Positions 1-10,555 of a stretch of 64,000 bases of DNA are shown here, one piece after another (the stretch's first letter is position 1; the number at the start of each line of letters is the position of its first letter). The notes beneath the pieces are model-generated. The model did no database searches and was not told where the DNA came from. It saw only the letters and a list, made by a program, of their open reading frames with translations. The translations under genes and the position numbers were made by a program. Source of the stretch: Serratia symbiotica (GTDB lineage: Bacteria; Pseudomonadota; Gammaproteobacteria; Enterobacterales; Enterobacteriaceae); NCBI GenBank assembly GCA_024160085.1, contig JAMDYG010000001.1, forward strand, positions 1,302,001 through 1,366,000, read 5' to 3'.

Positions 1-623
1 ACAACATCATTCTGGCCAAAACGGTAAGAAACACCCAGGCTCAACATGGTGTTGTCTGGACGTGTACCGACAGTACCAGCATCACCAATTTTGCTGACGA
101 ATTGGTAATCCAGGCGGGTAGCTAGGTTTTTGGTCAGTGCATATTCAACACCAACAGCAGCCAACGGAGAAACGCCAGTATCGTTGGCGCTTAGACGACG
201 AACGTTGTCGTAGCTAGCTTTGGAATCTGCACGCCAAACCATACTACCTAGACGCGTGTAAATGTCCAAATTTTCAACAATCGGGTAGCTCAATTTAGCT
301 GCTAGTTGAACATCTTGCGCTTTAAAAGCGCCATTATTCACACTTCCTTTGTAAGGCATACGGCCAAGCCAGTCATAGCCCAGTTCGAAGCTTATATATT
401 GATTTGTTTGGTAGCCCAGGAACGCGCCAGCACCCAACTCATTTTTGTGGGTCGGACCATTACCGATGCCATCTTGGTAACCGTTGCCGTAGAAACCTAC
501 GTCATGGTACTGGGACCAGCCCAGTTTAGCACCAGTGTACCAAATGTTATCTTTTGGGGCGGCTTGCGCTACGGTAGCGAAACCAGCCAATACCACTGCT
601 AATGCAATAGCTGTCTTTTTCAT
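1..623 (-). CDS. ompA: Outer membrane protein A, N-terminal part (runs off left edge)
   Basis: This is the abundant outer membrane porin and structural protein OmpA. The 207 visible codons carry a Sec signal peptide (starts [11 protein letters not shown], ends VAQA before APKDNTW) and most of the eight-stranded barrel, with typical strands such as [14 protein letters not shown] and [11 protein letters not shown]. The start at 623 is fixed by the signal peptide and by a GAGG ribosome site 8 nt upstream. No stop or frameshift is seen in the visible part; the C-terminal peptidoglycan-binding domain lies outside. The loop wording ([20 protein letters not shown]) is Serratia-like from memory. The next gene upstream is broken sulA in the same orientation, as in E. 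coli. Whether the gene is complete cannot be seen from here. Confidence 0.95.
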   Translation of the reverse strand, partial: MKKTAIALAVVLAGFATVAQAAPKDNIWYTGAKLGWSQYHDVGFYGNGYQDGIGNGPTHKNELGAGAFLGYQTNQYISFELGYDWLGRMPYKGSVNNGAFKAQDVQLAAKLSYPIVENLDIYTRLGSMVWRADSKASYDNVRRLSANDTGVSPLAAVGVEYALTKNLATRLDYQFVSKIGDAGTVGTRPDNTMLSLGVSYRFGQNDV

Positions 624-790
624 TTGCGCCTCGTTATAATCCAAATAGGCAAAGAGCCTTAAAGCTGTTTTAAGCCCTTGGTTAAATTCCTTCGTCAAGG
701 TTTGAACTCCCTTGCTACTCGACCAGCGTTTCTGAAGTTACAGAGCAACCTTGACGATATAAAGTCTACAACGTAGCGCGAAAGTTACAA
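624..790 (-). promoter_or_regulatory. ompA leader and promoter region
   Basis: A stretch of about 165 bases between ompA and the AT-rich gap to sulA. E. coli ompA has a long stabilising 5' leader of about 130 nt. The segment at 740-775 read on the minus strand (TTGTAGACTTTATATCG) resembles the start-site region of the E. coli ompA promoter. A GAGG ribosome site lies just before the start. Bases 791-976 are AT-rich and I see no gene in them. Confidence 0.5.
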
Positions 791-976
791 GTGTGATGTG
801 ATAAAGCCCTAAAAAATACGCATAATTATAAAAATTTGCTAGCAGTAATCGGTAAAAATAGAATTATGTATTGCATATTTTTTCACGTGAAACCTCATCC
901 TGAGTCGCTTTATGCATGATCTTGTAACGATTCCCTTCACATGGAATACAATTGGTGAGAATAATCATAAATTTAC

Positions 977-1495
977 TTAATGATACAAAAAAGAGTGAAT
1001 TTTTATAGTGGAACAGTACCTATGATCTGGATAGGGGGTAGGTTGCGGACGCATAATGAACCCACATGTGTTACCCAGTTCTGCCGCTTGCCTTAATTTT
1101 AGACGATCCTCCTCCTTTAGTTCGGGCAACTAGCCGAGAACAACGCTGTAATTCCCAGTCAGTAGAGCTTTTTACATTGTCTCAACCATTGCTAATGGGG
1201 TGATCTGGCTCAGTTGCATCACATTTTCGATCGATAGGTCGGATTGTTGCAACTATAGTTTTCTTAATTTCTGTTGTAGCGTCAGCCAAAGTAGCCAGCG
1301 TGATTGGCTGCCGAGTTGTTGCAACAGGGGCAGCAACAGCTGTGCGAGGATAAGTTATTGTTCATTGTAGACAAGTTCACTGATAAGACCATTTTTATTG
1401 CCGACATCGGTGTTCTTGGCAAGACTATTAACCGCAATCGCACTGCAGCTGAAATGAGGTTAGTAACGTGGTTGAGTACGTATAATGTATTCCAT
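977..1495 (-). pseudogene. sulA: SulA, SOS cell-division inhibitor, dead by nonsense codons only
   Basis: SulA binds FtsZ and blocks division during the SOS response. One frame over 173 codons (E. coli SulA has 169 residues) reads [29 protein letters not shown] and GNTCGFIMRPQ, and ends KIHSFLYH like the family C-terminus. That frame holds five in-frame stops (after QPRY, NEQ, LRKL, ETM and VLG) and no indel. The start at 1495 is only the nearest ATG. The family start MRTQ may match an ATA codon a few codons later, so the real start may also be lost. It sits beside ompA as in enterobacteria. A mutated LexA box lies just upstream. Confidence 0.85.
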
Positions 1496-1504
1496 TCGCA
1501 ATTT

Positions 1505-1524
1505 TACTATATATAAAAACAATA
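1505..1524 (-). promoter_or_regulatory. Decayed LexA (SOS) box upstream of sulA
   Basis: The plus strand reads TACTATATATAAAAACAATA. The E. coli sulA operator is TACTGTATATATATACAGTA, so 16 of 20 positions agree. Both key G positions of the CTG...CAG half-sites have become A. It ends about 10 bases from the nominal sulA start. By family knowledge, loss of those bases should abolish LexA binding; this is inference. Confidence 0.6.
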
Positions 1525-1714
1525 TACTTAATCAAAGACGAGATCAAGCCAAATTTTCGTAGAGCTTCGCATAATCACGATTATTTTTTATACAGGCGTT
1601 TTTATGATTAGCATGTCAGGAGATAATGCGTATTTTTATAATTAGTTGTTCACTTTACTTTTATTTCAATGATGTGAAAGATGACACGTCTATAATTTAT
1701 AAAGGAATCATGGT

Positions 1715-2367
1715 ATGAAAGGGATATCAACAGGAAGGATTATGCAGGCGAAAGCGTGCTTCTCGGAATTGGGGTGCATTATACTATATGTTCACAGTTC
1801 AGTAGTTATGGGCTGTTGGCCGAGGGCGTGATGTTTGCGGTGATATCAGACGGGGAATTATACCTCCGGGCAACGGCTAGCCTGGAACCTGCATTTTGTG
1901 CCCGTAGCATGGTCAATATGATTTACTTCAAGCGTGGGGTACCCATTACCATGCGTTATTATTTGGTCGATGAATCGCTCTGGTGCACACGCAACGAACT
2001 GATTAGCTTGGCTTGGCAGGCCGTCAGGGAGGCGCGTAAAGAGCAGCAGATGAAAACTAGCAGCCCTTGGCGACTAAAGACACTACCCAATTAACATTAA
2101 CATGGAACGCTTTTTGTGGCAGTCTGGCATCCGAAACGTTTATGATTTGCGGTTGCACGTGCTAAGCGCAGTTATTTCAGGTTGTTGCAGTAACAAAACA
2201 CTCTGGGGTTGCGGGTGTTACTATCGTTGTGAGGAGTGATTGCTGGCTATCACCATGCCGCTTTGCCCGAAGAATTACGCTTCGAACTGATTCAATGGTT
2301 TAAACATGTGATGGAAATGCGCATCCATGGACATGAACCTGTTATTCAAGATCGCAGCATGGCTTAA
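1715..2367 (+). pseudogene. sxy: Sxy/TfoX competence regulator, frameshifted
   Basis: Sxy is the CRP co-activator of DNA-uptake genes. Residues match in at least two frames: the start MKGISTGRIMQAKACFSELG is in one frame, then EGVMFAVISDGELYLRA, YFKRGVPITMRYYLVDESLW and RRLKTLPN-like text in another (1756-2094). The C-terminal part has several stops, with AGYHHAALPEELRFELIQWF near the end. Frameshifts at about 1770 and after 2094 break it. The total span of about 217 codons is close to the family length of about 209. It is divergent from sulA as in E. coli. Confidence 0.8.
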
Positions 2368-2384
2368 TTATCCTTAAATAATAG

Positions 2385-3140
2385 TTATGCAAATGTGTAG
2401 CGCAGTAAGTTACGGCAGCAATTCAAGCATTAATCCAATCTGTTGTAATATCAGTTGCTATTTGCTTTATTTGCTCAGGGCGGTATGCTGGCTGCTTTAC
2501 GTGAGGTTTTCCAATGCTTGTGCAATACGCGAGCAGTTTTGTTCTTCCTGGTGCAGAGCGTCATCAACGTAGCAAAGGGTATCGTTCAGCAAATCTAACG
2601 TTGCTGGATGATCTACCAAGTGTTCACAGTGTGCGGCGATGTAATTCAGGCAGGGCATCCATACATAAGCCTCCTGTAGATGTTTGTCGGCCCCAGGGGC
2701 GGTGTGAGCATCATGCCGTGTGATGCGTAAGGTAGGCTGCTATCCCTGCCCCATGGTATGTTGTACCTGAATGGCTATCCAGATAGATAGCGGCATTTGG
2801 CATCCAGCGTTTTATCAACAACTTCAGGCTATTGACATAATTTCCCGTCCTATCAGATGAAGCCGACCGCCGTCCAAGCAATAGCGCATCCTCACAGCCT
2901 AAAGTAAAAGCGTGGTGCCGCCACCTCAAAGTCTTCGCCCAGTAAGGTTGAAGCACAAAAGCACCAGTAGGATGATAAACATGCTGGCGTGTGAACAGCA
3001 GGCTGTGCAAGCGTACGGTCAACCGAGTATCTAGATCAGTCGGGGAGGCGGCGACCATGCCCGCCCGGCCTCAGAAGGATGGTCAGTCATCAAGGAAAAA
3101 CTGCTGCGTGGTCCAACGCAATGAAGATGTGCAAAGGGTA
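2385..3140 (-). pseudogene. yccS: YccS-like inner membrane protein, C-terminal ruin
   Basis: The gene between sxy and yccF in enterobacteria is yccS, a FUSC-family membrane protein of about 720 residues. Here only about 250 codons of minus-strand coding-like text remain in mixed frames: the pieces WMPNAAIYLDS, LDLLNDTLCYVDDALHQEEQN and LLRYTFA followed by a stop at 2385. The position, strand and helical C-terminal text support the call, but I cannot align it firmly. Most of the N-terminal membrane domains are gone. Confidence 0.45.
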
Positions 3141-3214
3141 AAATTAGTTGCTGTTGTAGGCATAACAGTGTATCATGGGACAAAAGAGAGCATAAAAAAC
3201 TTCGCAGACGGAGA

Positions 3215-3690
3215 AAAAATTAGTGTTGCTTATACTGTTAGCGAGCATTTTCAATTCTGGCCTGCTGAGCCACTTAGACTGATACCACGCGGCGGCCCAC
3301 AGGGCGATGGCAGCGATTTTGAAATTGGCGATGATGCCGACCGGAATACCGATAATGCATACGCACTGCATGATGCCAGCGGCAATGTGTGATAGGCGCG
3401 GCCACTATCCGAATAGCAGCAGCCACATAATATTCAGTAGCGAGCCACCAACGGAAGGCAATGCGTTGCTTTTTTCCGTATACATTTCATCAACGTAGAT
3501 TGACTAATTGCCAAAAGGAAAAAACTACAGCTTGGTGATTTACTAGCAGTAGCTGGTCAACGGCAGGGTGAAGATTAATAGGATACTGCACACCGTTGCA
3601 GCTAGCTAGTCCAGCGTGGTGGCAAAACCACCACCTAACACAAAATTAAGAATATTGAGTACAATTGCATAGTCGTCATCCTACTCTTCT
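3215..3690 (-). pseudogene. yccF: YccF small membrane protein, broken
   Basis: YccF is an inner-membrane protein of about 148 residues and unknown role. Minus-strand text shows VLNILNFVLGGGFATTLD, FTLPLTSYC, SVGGSLLNIMWLLLFG, HIAAGIMQCVCIIGIPVG and NFKIAAIALW, all matching the family in order. Stops interrupt it (for example after LD and at the FG-x-W site). An extra codon-sized change breaks GIPVGIANFK, and frameshifts disrupt the C-terminus. The start codon region reads as AIVLNILN, so the ATG may be lost. It follows yccS as in E. coli. Confidence 0.8.
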
Positions 3691-3829
3691 GCTCTAATGA
3701 TGCTCAAACCACGATACTGTTGTGCTTGCTGTCAAAACGTAAAATATATTCTACTCTCTTTTAGCGCTAGAGTTGGGCATTGCTTATCGCAGGTAAACTG
3801 GCAGATAGGTCTTATTTAATCTCAACAAC

Positions 3830-4924
3830 ATAGTCATGGCGAGACGATATAGAACTAAAAGCGATATCGCTATGGAAACTACTTGGCTCAACATCCTTAT
3901 AACCGTGCGCGATTATTGCATGCTGGTGTTGATGTAAGCGGCGAAAAACATCAATACCTTATCCCATTTAATCAACTGATATAGGCCAGGTGCAAACATG
4001 GCATCGTCTGGGGCGAGCTATAGTTTGAATTGCCTGATGAAAAGGTAGTACGGTTGCATGGCACCGAGTAGCAGGAGATTCCACGCTTTGGCGCTGCAGA
4101 TTATTCAGTAGGGTAATCGCAAGGCGTTGGCGATCAGCAAACTGGAAACAGACAGTAAAGCCAGACGCGCACTGCTGATCGCCTATTGGTAGCGGCAGTG
4201 CATAGAGAAAAAAGCACGGGCCAAGGGTTGGCAACAATAGCTTATAGAGGATTTGGAGTGGGAACTGCCGGAAGGAGATTATCCGGCAAGATAAGCGTTT
4301 TGCTGAACGCTTATCTTGCCGGCTCGAACGTTGGCTAGGGATAATGCGCATGCATGGTGGCAGTCAGGCGGAAATGATCGAATAGGTGGACGAAGAAATC
4401 CACGACCTATTCTCAAAACGCATCCGGCTAATGGCCCTAATGCTGAAAGCATGGAAAAACGCTTTGAAAGAAGAAGGGGCGGTAGATTTTCCCGGCTTGA
4501 TCCATCAAGCGGCCAATATTATGTAGAAAGGACGCTTTGTTAGCCCGTGGAAACACATCTTGGTATTGGCACGAGACCATCACCTGAAACCGGAAACGTT
4601 GGTGAAAGCGGAGACTCGCTTGCCGAAGTTGAACATTGAATTTATGAGTATTCATGCCAGCAAAGGACAGCAGTCGGAGTATGTGATTATTGTTGGCTTG
4701 TGCTCAGGCCATGCCGGTTTCCCGGCAGTGGCAAGCGAGTCGTTGTTGGAAGATGTATTGCTTCCGCAGCCGGAGGATTTCCCTGATGCTGAGGAGCGGC
4801 TCTTGCTATATATGGCATTGACGCGCGCCAAAAATCAAGTCTAGTTATTGCAGGTCGTGGGCATCCTTCAGTGTTTGTCGAACAGTTGCACCATCTTGGC
4901 GTACCGCTACAGAAAAAATCTTGA
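3830..4924 (+). pseudogene. helD: DNA helicase IV, deleted and frameshifted
   Basis: HelD is a UvrD/Rep-like 3'-5' helicase of about 684 residues. Only about 365 codons' worth remain. The clearest part is the C-terminal helicase end at 4560-4844: FMSIHASKGQQSEYVIIVGL, then EDFPDAEERLLLYMALTRAK, matching helicase motifs V and VI. A TAG follows RAKNQV, and the end VPLQKKS with stop at 4924 is the family terminus. Upstream text is scrambled over several frames with stops. It is convergent with mgsA, as in E. coli. Confidence 0.8.
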
Positions 4925-4959
4925 AACGGACGGCTTAGTATACAGCTAGGTTAAAGGAA

Positions 4960-5421
4960 CTACTTCAGGCGCTCCTGCAAATGGCGACGATAGTCGGGGA
5001 TCGCGATTTCTACCGTGCCATTAAACAGTGATGAGTCGATCAGGAAATCTGCGGTGGAGCGCGATTGGTCGCGACTGGGATATTCCACACTGTCGCCAGC
5101 CGCAGCGATGCCTTCACGTCTGGATCGTGCGGCACCCGCATTAAGCGGGTCCTAGAAGAAAATCAGCATGTCAATTTTACCTTCGGCTATCAGCGTGCCG
5201 ATTTGTTGATCACTACCCATTGGCCCACTCAGCATGCTCTGCACTGAAATACCGCTGGCTTGGTGAATAAGATTGCCAGTGGTGCCAGTGGCGTATAACA
5301 GGTGCTTTACCAGTATGGCCTTATGGCTTTCAACCCACTTTAGCAGTTCCTGTTTGCGGTGATCGTGTGCCACCAGTGCAATGTGCTTGCATGCGGCGAT
5401 AGTACGGGTGGTTAATTCCAT
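4960..5421 (-). pseudogene. mgsA: Methylglyoxal synthase, nonsense plus frameshift
   Basis: MgsA turns dihydroxyacetone phosphate into methylglyoxal. The start [20 protein letters not shown] at 5421 and the core [32 protein letters not shown] are clear. A TAG at 5152-5154 replaces the Trp of the LIFFWDP motif. Text after it (DPLNAG...) is frameshifted and returns to the family end [13 protein letters not shown] with stop at 4960. The catalytic region is therefore cut. The total length of about 154 codons is normal, so damage is by point change and small indels. Confidence 0.9.
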
Positions 5422-5556
5422 TTTAATGTCCTTCACCTAATCAGGCGATGTACGACACATTACTGAAATTATTTTTCACTGCCTAGTGTGTTTACAGCTG
5501 AAAATGCCAAGTGTGTGCTTATGCCGTGACTAGGTGCGATCCCTTTGATAGGTTGC

Positions 5557-6208
5557 TTATTGACCCCATCTGAAAAAATGTTGCTGTATTTCTTTGTTCG
5601 CCTGTTGGAACCAGTATTGCAGCATCTGTTCTGAGGCATTCTTGCTATTAGGTGTCACTATGGGTGAATTTAGCGGTGCTTACCAGTGGGATGCCTGGTG
5701 TGGGCAGTAAGTGCTTGCGCAAAGGCTAGCACCGAAGCTGGACGATCCTGATGATTGTAGTCTGACATGAACTTTTCTAGGTTGTTACTGAAATCCACCT
5801 TGGCGGGAGTATAGCATATCATGCCTTATTGGTAGGTTACTGCCTTTTGCATCAATCACCTGATAATTCAGTGTACTGTCGAAGCGCTGCGCATCACGGG
5901 GTGATTCTCGATATGCGGCAGCTCGATCGCCACCGTACTGATGTTCTGTGTGTTGATGAAGGTAGCGATAATTGGAAGGGAAACGTAGAGAACCTGCTCT
6001 TGTTGGTCGGAGCGTATGGATTTGTAGACTTTAAACAGTAATTGATGCTACCCACCATCTAGCTCAAAGCTGCCGGCACCTTTTAATAACGAACCTGTCA
6101 TTTTCTTGCCGTCGACCGCTAGCAGGTCGGGGAGAATTTCAGGGTCGTAGCCGTGGCTAGCGTGCTGATACTCAGTAGCGCCGTAACTACCAGGCCAATT
6201 TTCATCAT
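5557..6208 (-). pseudogene. yccT: YccT (CsgI) DUF2057 periplasmic protein, broken
   Basis: YccT is a secreted DUF2057 protein of about 220 residues, linked to curli control in E. coli. Minus-strand text starts MMKIGLVVTALLS (signal peptide) with ATTLKFSP at the mature start. It continues with VDGKK-, FDSTLNYQVIDAKG- and QMLQYWFQQANKEIQQHFF-like segments, ending WGQ with stop at 5557. Several stops and frameshifts lie between. It keeps its usual place next to mgsA. Assignment rests on the N- and C-terminal matches and synteny. Confidence 0.7.
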
Positions 6209-6390
6209 AATCTCCCCATGAGGTAACAAATTATAAGTGTTGAACATACCACAAATCGTGTCAAATATTTTCAATTTAACTGAAATATTCATATTTTTGC
6301 ATACATTGGCTTATTTAGACATATTTATATTTGCTCAGACTATGATTGTCTCAGACCGTGGCACTAGCGGCAGAGTTTCATTCGCGTAGT

Positions 6391-6408
6391 AGCTTTATTG
6401 AATAAATA
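6391..6408 (+). repeat. Possible IS903-type terminal repeat fragment
   Basis: AGCTTTATTGAATAAATA matches 16 of 18 bases of the left terminal repeat of the IS903-type copy at 47843 (GGCTTTATTGAATAAATT). It lies between yccT and the IS256 relic. Nothing else of that element is visible, so it may be a scar or chance. Confidence 0.35.
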
Positions 6409-6469
6409 AGGGAAAAGGTACATTTCTACGATGGAAGATGGAGCCTGTATACGATTCTGTGTAAATGCC

Positions 6470-7545
6470 TTTCCTCAGAAGTAACCACCGAGGCGATCAC
6501 CGATAGCGGCTCATTACCATACGCCAGTCCCTTAGTGGTATCGTCCAATTCTGTGATGCCGCCTGGATTATCAGCCACACTACTTTTTTCACCGACTAAT
6601 CAGTCGGGAACACCATGCGTTTCTTGAGTGCATGCCGGATCACGCTATTCAGTGACTCGATAGCGTTAGTGGTGTAGATGGACCTTGCAGATGTCCATTG
6701 GATAAGCAAAGAACGTGGACAGATTCGCCCAGTTGAACTGCCAACCACAGCTTATCTGCGGATAGCAGCTGTCCCATGTGTTGGAGAACGTTTCCAGTAC
6801 CTTGTAGCGCCCTGCCTCCTCTTCCGTGTGGGGCCTGATAGATAGCTTCCAGGTTACGGTGAAGCCCTTGTAGTCATTCTAGAACACGATCCCGCAGGCT
6901 GTTGCGCATCCTATGCACGATACACAACTGGATGTATTCCTCCGGGTAGACCTCATTGACGGCATTAAGTAAGCTTTTCAATCCGTCCACACAAGCGAGA
7001 TGATGTGTCGTTAAGGCCTCTTTTTTCAGCTATGTCAGCAAGTTCAGCCAGAACTTGGCACCTTCATTTTCGGCCAGCTACATACCCAACAGCTCTTTCT
7101 GACCTTCGATATTGATCCCCAGGGCTAGGAACATTGATTTGTTGATGACGCGGCTGTTCTGCTGAACTTTCAGTATGAGATAGTAAATTTAAACAATGGG
7201 ATAGATTGCATCTAGCAGTCGGTGCTGCTACTAGATGACTTGATCAATCACGGCATCAGTCACCTTAGAGACCCGTGCCGGCGACACATCAGCGTCATAC
7301 CGCTCTTTAAATGCAACGGTAATCTTACGTGTGGTCGTGTCTTTGGCCGTACAGCGACATGATTTGGTTATCCATACCGGTAATACGGGTCTTGTTTTTC
7401 TTCACCACTGCGGCTTGAAGGTGGAGTTGCCCCGGCCAAAACGGACATAGTTAATTAAGCGCTAATACGGCTTCACGGTATTCGCGTGGGGATCCTATTT
7501 TCAGCCCCTTAAGCGGATGCCAGTTTGTTATAATCTGCCATCCAC
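6470..7545 (-). pseudogene. IS256-family (mutator type) transposase ruin
   Basis: This is minus-strand text of a DDE transposase of the IS256 family. Ordered pieces are VSKVTDAVIDQVI, LDAIYPIV, QNSRVINKSMFLALGIN, EGQKELLGM, LAENEGAKFWLN, LACVDGLKSLLNAVNEVYP, EYIQLCIVHRMRNSLR, and near the C-terminus VIRHALKKRMVFPTD, SVKKVVWLIIQAAS. Many stops and frameshifts interrupt it. The family length is about 400 residues; about 350 codons remain. The 5' end abuts the IS2-like relic, so one element has probably inserted next to or into the other. Confidence 0.8.
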
Positions 7546-7943
7546 TCAGCCAGCTTTTACAGCACTGATGCCGCATCCGGCAGATTATTTACGTAGACAT
7601 AATCTCGCTTGAATGTCTTCACGAACGATTCTGCCATGCCGTTACTTTCCGGGCTGCGCACCGGTATTGTGCACACAATGAACCCCAGTGACCTGGCGAA
7701 CATACGCGTAGCATCAGCTATGTAGCAGCTGCCGTTATCCGTCAGCCATTCTATCGTATAGGAAACCTTCAGCGCGTTTCCGAACCGTTTTTCCAGATTT
7801 TCTGTTAGCAGATCCCGTACCATTTCGCTGCTGATACCCCCGGTGTCGGCACTATAACTGATGGCTTCGCGATCGAAGCAGTCCAGACTGAACACTACCC
7901 TACCCGTACCGAGCATATATCGTCCGGGGAGCAGCAATGGCAC
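7490..7943 (-). pseudogene. IS2-group (IS3 family) OrfB, N-terminus deleted
   Basis: This is the C-terminal catalytic half of an IS3-family DDE transposase. Visible motifs are SLDCFDREAISYSADTGG, EWLTDNGSCY (second Asp) and VRSPESNGMAESFVKTFKRD (catalytic Glu), in the IS2-group wording. The first Asp region and the whole N-terminal helix-turn-helix part are missing. The readable frame starts directly after OrfA-like text (PLLLPGR). The 3' end runs out at about 7490 in ADYNKLAS followed by a stop. It cannot be functional. Confidence 0.85.
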
Positions 7944-8290
7944 ATATGCGATATTAACTTTTTTGACTGCGCTATCTCCAGCGCATCGTAAAGGATTTCG
8001 ACTTCCATGGTTTTGCGACCCAGTATCTGCTCACGCTGTTTTACCTTTTCCCCCAGGGCCTTAACTTTAGATACACTAATAACTTCATCGCCAGCGGCAA
8101 TCGCAGATTGACCACCATCATTCATTAGTCGTTTCCCTTTAAAAAGCAGACTGGGGATAATGCCATATTGCCGGGCGACCAGAGAAACAGAATAGCCGGG
8201 CTGCATGGACAGAGCAACAAAACGGCTCTTCTCTTCAGCAGTATAACGGCGTCGCTTCTGCTCGCTAGTGGGCACTTCTATTCCTTGCAC
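7895..8290 (-). pseudogene. IS2-group (IS3 family) OrfA, C-terminus shifted
   Basis: OrfA is the DNA-binding half of an IS3-family transposase. The reading frame is open for 131 codons: EQKRRRYTAEEKSRFVAL, GYSVSLVARQYGIIPSLLFK (helix-turn-helix, about residues 35-55) and the leucine-zipper-like EQILGRKTMEVEILYDALE. After the SKK at about residue 111 the frame departs from the family and runs out in unrelated text (SHMCHCCSP). One base shift there would restore the family ending and lead into the OrfB relic. The pair forms one internally deleted IS copy. Confidence 0.8.
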
Positions 8291-8379
8291 AAGACACTCT
8301 TAAACATAGGTATATGCCTAAGTATTATTGATAAAATGTCCGGTTTAAACGGTGGCTACTATAGAAGAAACTATTGCGA

Positions 8380-8707
8380 TCGTGCGGAGTACGTAGCTCT
8401 AATGGCCCATCGCCGGTGGTTACTGTCTTTGTCGAGTCTCCGGCTATTGCGCGCTGTCTGTGTCCAAACTAGCTGTAACAATGTACACCTACAGGGACGC
8501 TAGGCTAGAAGTTGTAGATAAGATAGCGTTTCCTGCCACTCAAAGGCGGTGTATGTCGCGTGTAGGAGACGATAGCTATATCGATGTTGGATACAGATTG
8601 GTGTGATCAACGATCAGGCAGAAGCGTTGGCTACCAGAGCGGGGTTGATGGTTGTGATGAATCGCTGCCCAAAAATTGAAATCCCACGTTTGGGGCCTGA
8701 ATGCTAA
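8380..8707 (+). pseudogene. yccU: YccU CoA-binding protein, degraded
   Basis: YccU is a small Rossmann-type CoA-binding protein of about 137 residues. The last 36 codons are clear and in frame: IQIGVINDQAEALATRAGLM, then VVMNRCPKIEIPRLGPEC with stop at 8705-8707. Upstream, family text is only faint and shifts frame (GETIAI-like at about 8567). The N-terminus cannot be located. It sits between the IS relics and hspQ; in E. coli it also neighbours hspQ. A shared terminator separates the two convergent genes. Confidence 0.7.
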
Positions 8708-8745
8708 ATAAAAAAGACCTGGCTTATTCCTCAGGTCTTAACTTA
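8708..8745. terminator. Bidirectional terminator between yccU and hspQ
   Basis: An 8-bp perfect stem, AAGACCTG (8714-8721) with CAGGTCTT (8732-8739), is flanked by A-rich and T-rich sides. It lies between two convergent genes. Confidence 0.8.
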
Positions 8746-8746
8746 T

Positions 8747-9064
8747 TCAGTTACGTAGTCGTGGTGCTAGCAACTGGTGACGAATGGATTGTGCCAGTTC
8801 ATCCAACGAGGATTGTTCGGGGTGGGCTTCTTGGGCTTCGCCATCTAACTGTGCTTCTGCCAGATAAATATGCATCGGTTGGCCTTCCTCATTTTCCATC
8901 ACCACATGATACCAAGGAGCAAAGCGTAGATCGTCGTTTGCCGCAATTTCGTCAGCCTTATGTTGTTCCAAAGAGTATTCTGGGTCGATATCAATAACCA
9001 CCCCCAAATACCCCAGCAGTTTATGCCGAACCTGCTGTCCAAGACCGAATTTGCTGGCAATCAT
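8747..9064 (-). CDS. hspQ: Heat shock protein HspQ
   Basis: HspQ is a small protein of 105 residues that in E. coli binds hemimethylated oriC DNA and modulates Lon. The full-length frame starts [20 protein letters not shown] and keeps the YccV-type core [11 protein letters not shown] and [17 protein letters not shown], with the acidic tail [18 protein letters not shown]. The length equals the E. coli protein. The start at 9064 follows an AGGTCAT-type ribosome site. It is one of the few intact genes of the first 11 kb, between broken yccU and broken rlmI. A strong terminator lies just downstream. Confidence 0.95.
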   Translation of the reverse strand: MIASKFGLGQQVRHKLLGYLGVVIDIDPEYSLEQHKADEIAANDDLRFAPWYHVVMENEEGQPMHIYLAEAQLDGEAQEAHPEQSSLDELAQSIRHQLLAPRLRN

Positions 9065-9126
9065 AATGACCTCTTGGTAAATTAATGCACTGCTCTCTAG
9101 ATAATGGCAAAACAGCGTGTTTCAAG

Positions 9127-10274
9127 TTACATCACCCGACACGCAAATCCTTTCAAATACAGCCCTTCAGGATAGGTAGCAATAACTAGATAATCAATAG
9201 CTTGCCGGAACTGCGCTATAAATTGTACATCGCATCCGGCATCTAACTCGGCATCAGCCAAAATTTTCTGGAACAAATCGGTTGGCATCAAACCTGAGCA
9301 AAATGCCTCCTAGGTTCAGCAACTGCAACGCTAGCAAATTAATATCTTTATAGCCACGGCAGGCACCGGACAGTTGGTTTTTGTTTTCAACGAACTTCGG
9401 TGGGTCCATGATGATCAGATCGAATTTTTCGCCATGCGTGCGATAATTGCGCAGCAGCTAGAAAACGTCATCGCGGATGAACTTTGCCTTACTCAGATCC
9501 AGTTGGTTAAGCACAACGTTTTGTTTGGCGATATTCAGTGCCGCCTGTGAAGTATCTACGCTGATCACCTGTTCGCAACCGCCCATCAGGGCGGATACGG
9601 AAAGGCATCCGTGTAAGAGAAGCAGTTCAGCGCCCGGCAACCGGCAGCATAATTGCGCGCCGCCAGGCATCTGTAACCATGCTGAATATCCACTAACAGC
9701 TTCATGCCGTGTTCGGTGATTGACAGGAGTTCAGGCGGTAGATCGCCCTGCACTGGCCCATAGCTCAGCGGTAAACCTTCTTTTTTACACACGGCAAAAT
9801 CCGAGCGGTCATAGATTAAACACTCTGGATAGCAGTGCTGCAAAGCGAAGAGCAAGATGGCACACTAATATTCCGCCCCGGAAGACAACAGTTGTAACAC
9901 CAAGAAGTTCTAGGAACGATCAATAGTGACGCCCGGTAAGCCATCGGATTCGCCAGCAACCAAGCGGTAGCTGCTGTCCAGCCCGCCTCTTTGCGCTACC
10001 CAACCACGCCAGTGTTGCGCCCGCTTTAAATGGTGGATAAAAAAGTCGCGGTTAATCTCTTCATCTTGCTGGAAAGTCCAGACGCGTGCGCGGATCTGCG
10101 ACATAGGAGAGTAAGCGCCGTGCGCTAGCCATTTGCCTTGGCTGTCATAAATATCAATGGTTTCACCGGAAAGGGCTTTACCCTCACAACGCGCTGAACG
10201 GCTCAGGATAACACCCACGTATGGCGACGAAGTAATGGCTTTTCGCGTCCTTTAGTAAGATATAGTGCGGTCAT
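9127..10274 (-). pseudogene. rlmI: 23S rRNA m5C1962 methyltransferase RlmI, broken
   Basis: RlmI methylates C1962 of 23S rRNA. It starts at 10274 ([20 protein letters not shown]) and ends FACRVM with stop at 9127, so the full span of about 382 codons is kept (family about 396). Segments match in order: [66 protein letters not shown] and KFIRDDVF. Stops follow WVLS and IDRS, and there are frameshifts at about 9660 and near 9460. The text between DIQHG and LNCFSYT is shortened, removing part of the SAM-binding entrance. Confidence 0.9.
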
Positions 10275-10359
10275 AGTTAAGAGTGTTGCTGGCTTGATAA
10301 AAAGGGTGACACTACCGTATGGACGCACAGAAAATGCCATAAACAAAATTGATAGGTGC

Positions 10360-10555
10360 GGATTATATCACAAATTTGCACTGCTGCGTATGTGCATGAC
10401 ATCGTACATGGCATTGGTGGCCTAACGGAAAGAGTAGCAGTGCAGTGCTCGCGCCGATTATGTGCGGGATAGACAGCAGGGATTTGGCATTTGCCACTCG
10501 GCGTTCAGGCACTCATCCATAATTCCCGAGACGGCAGCACAGCCTATCTAGTCTG
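10360..10555 (+). pseudogene. Possible acylphosphatase remnant
   Basis: The gene between rlmI and tusE in E. coli is yccX (acyP), divergent from both. Plus-strand text here reads AAYVHDIVHGIGG and then RVAVQCSRRL. This weakly recalls the acylphosphatase start (YVHGRVQGVGFR) and its following helix. A stop follows at about 10470 and the rest is unreadable. The call rests mostly on position. Confidence 0.3.

Noticed and set aside
2991-3392. 133-codon plus-strand frame over yccS and yccF relics
   Set aside because: No family likeness; the minus strand carries recognisable YccF text.
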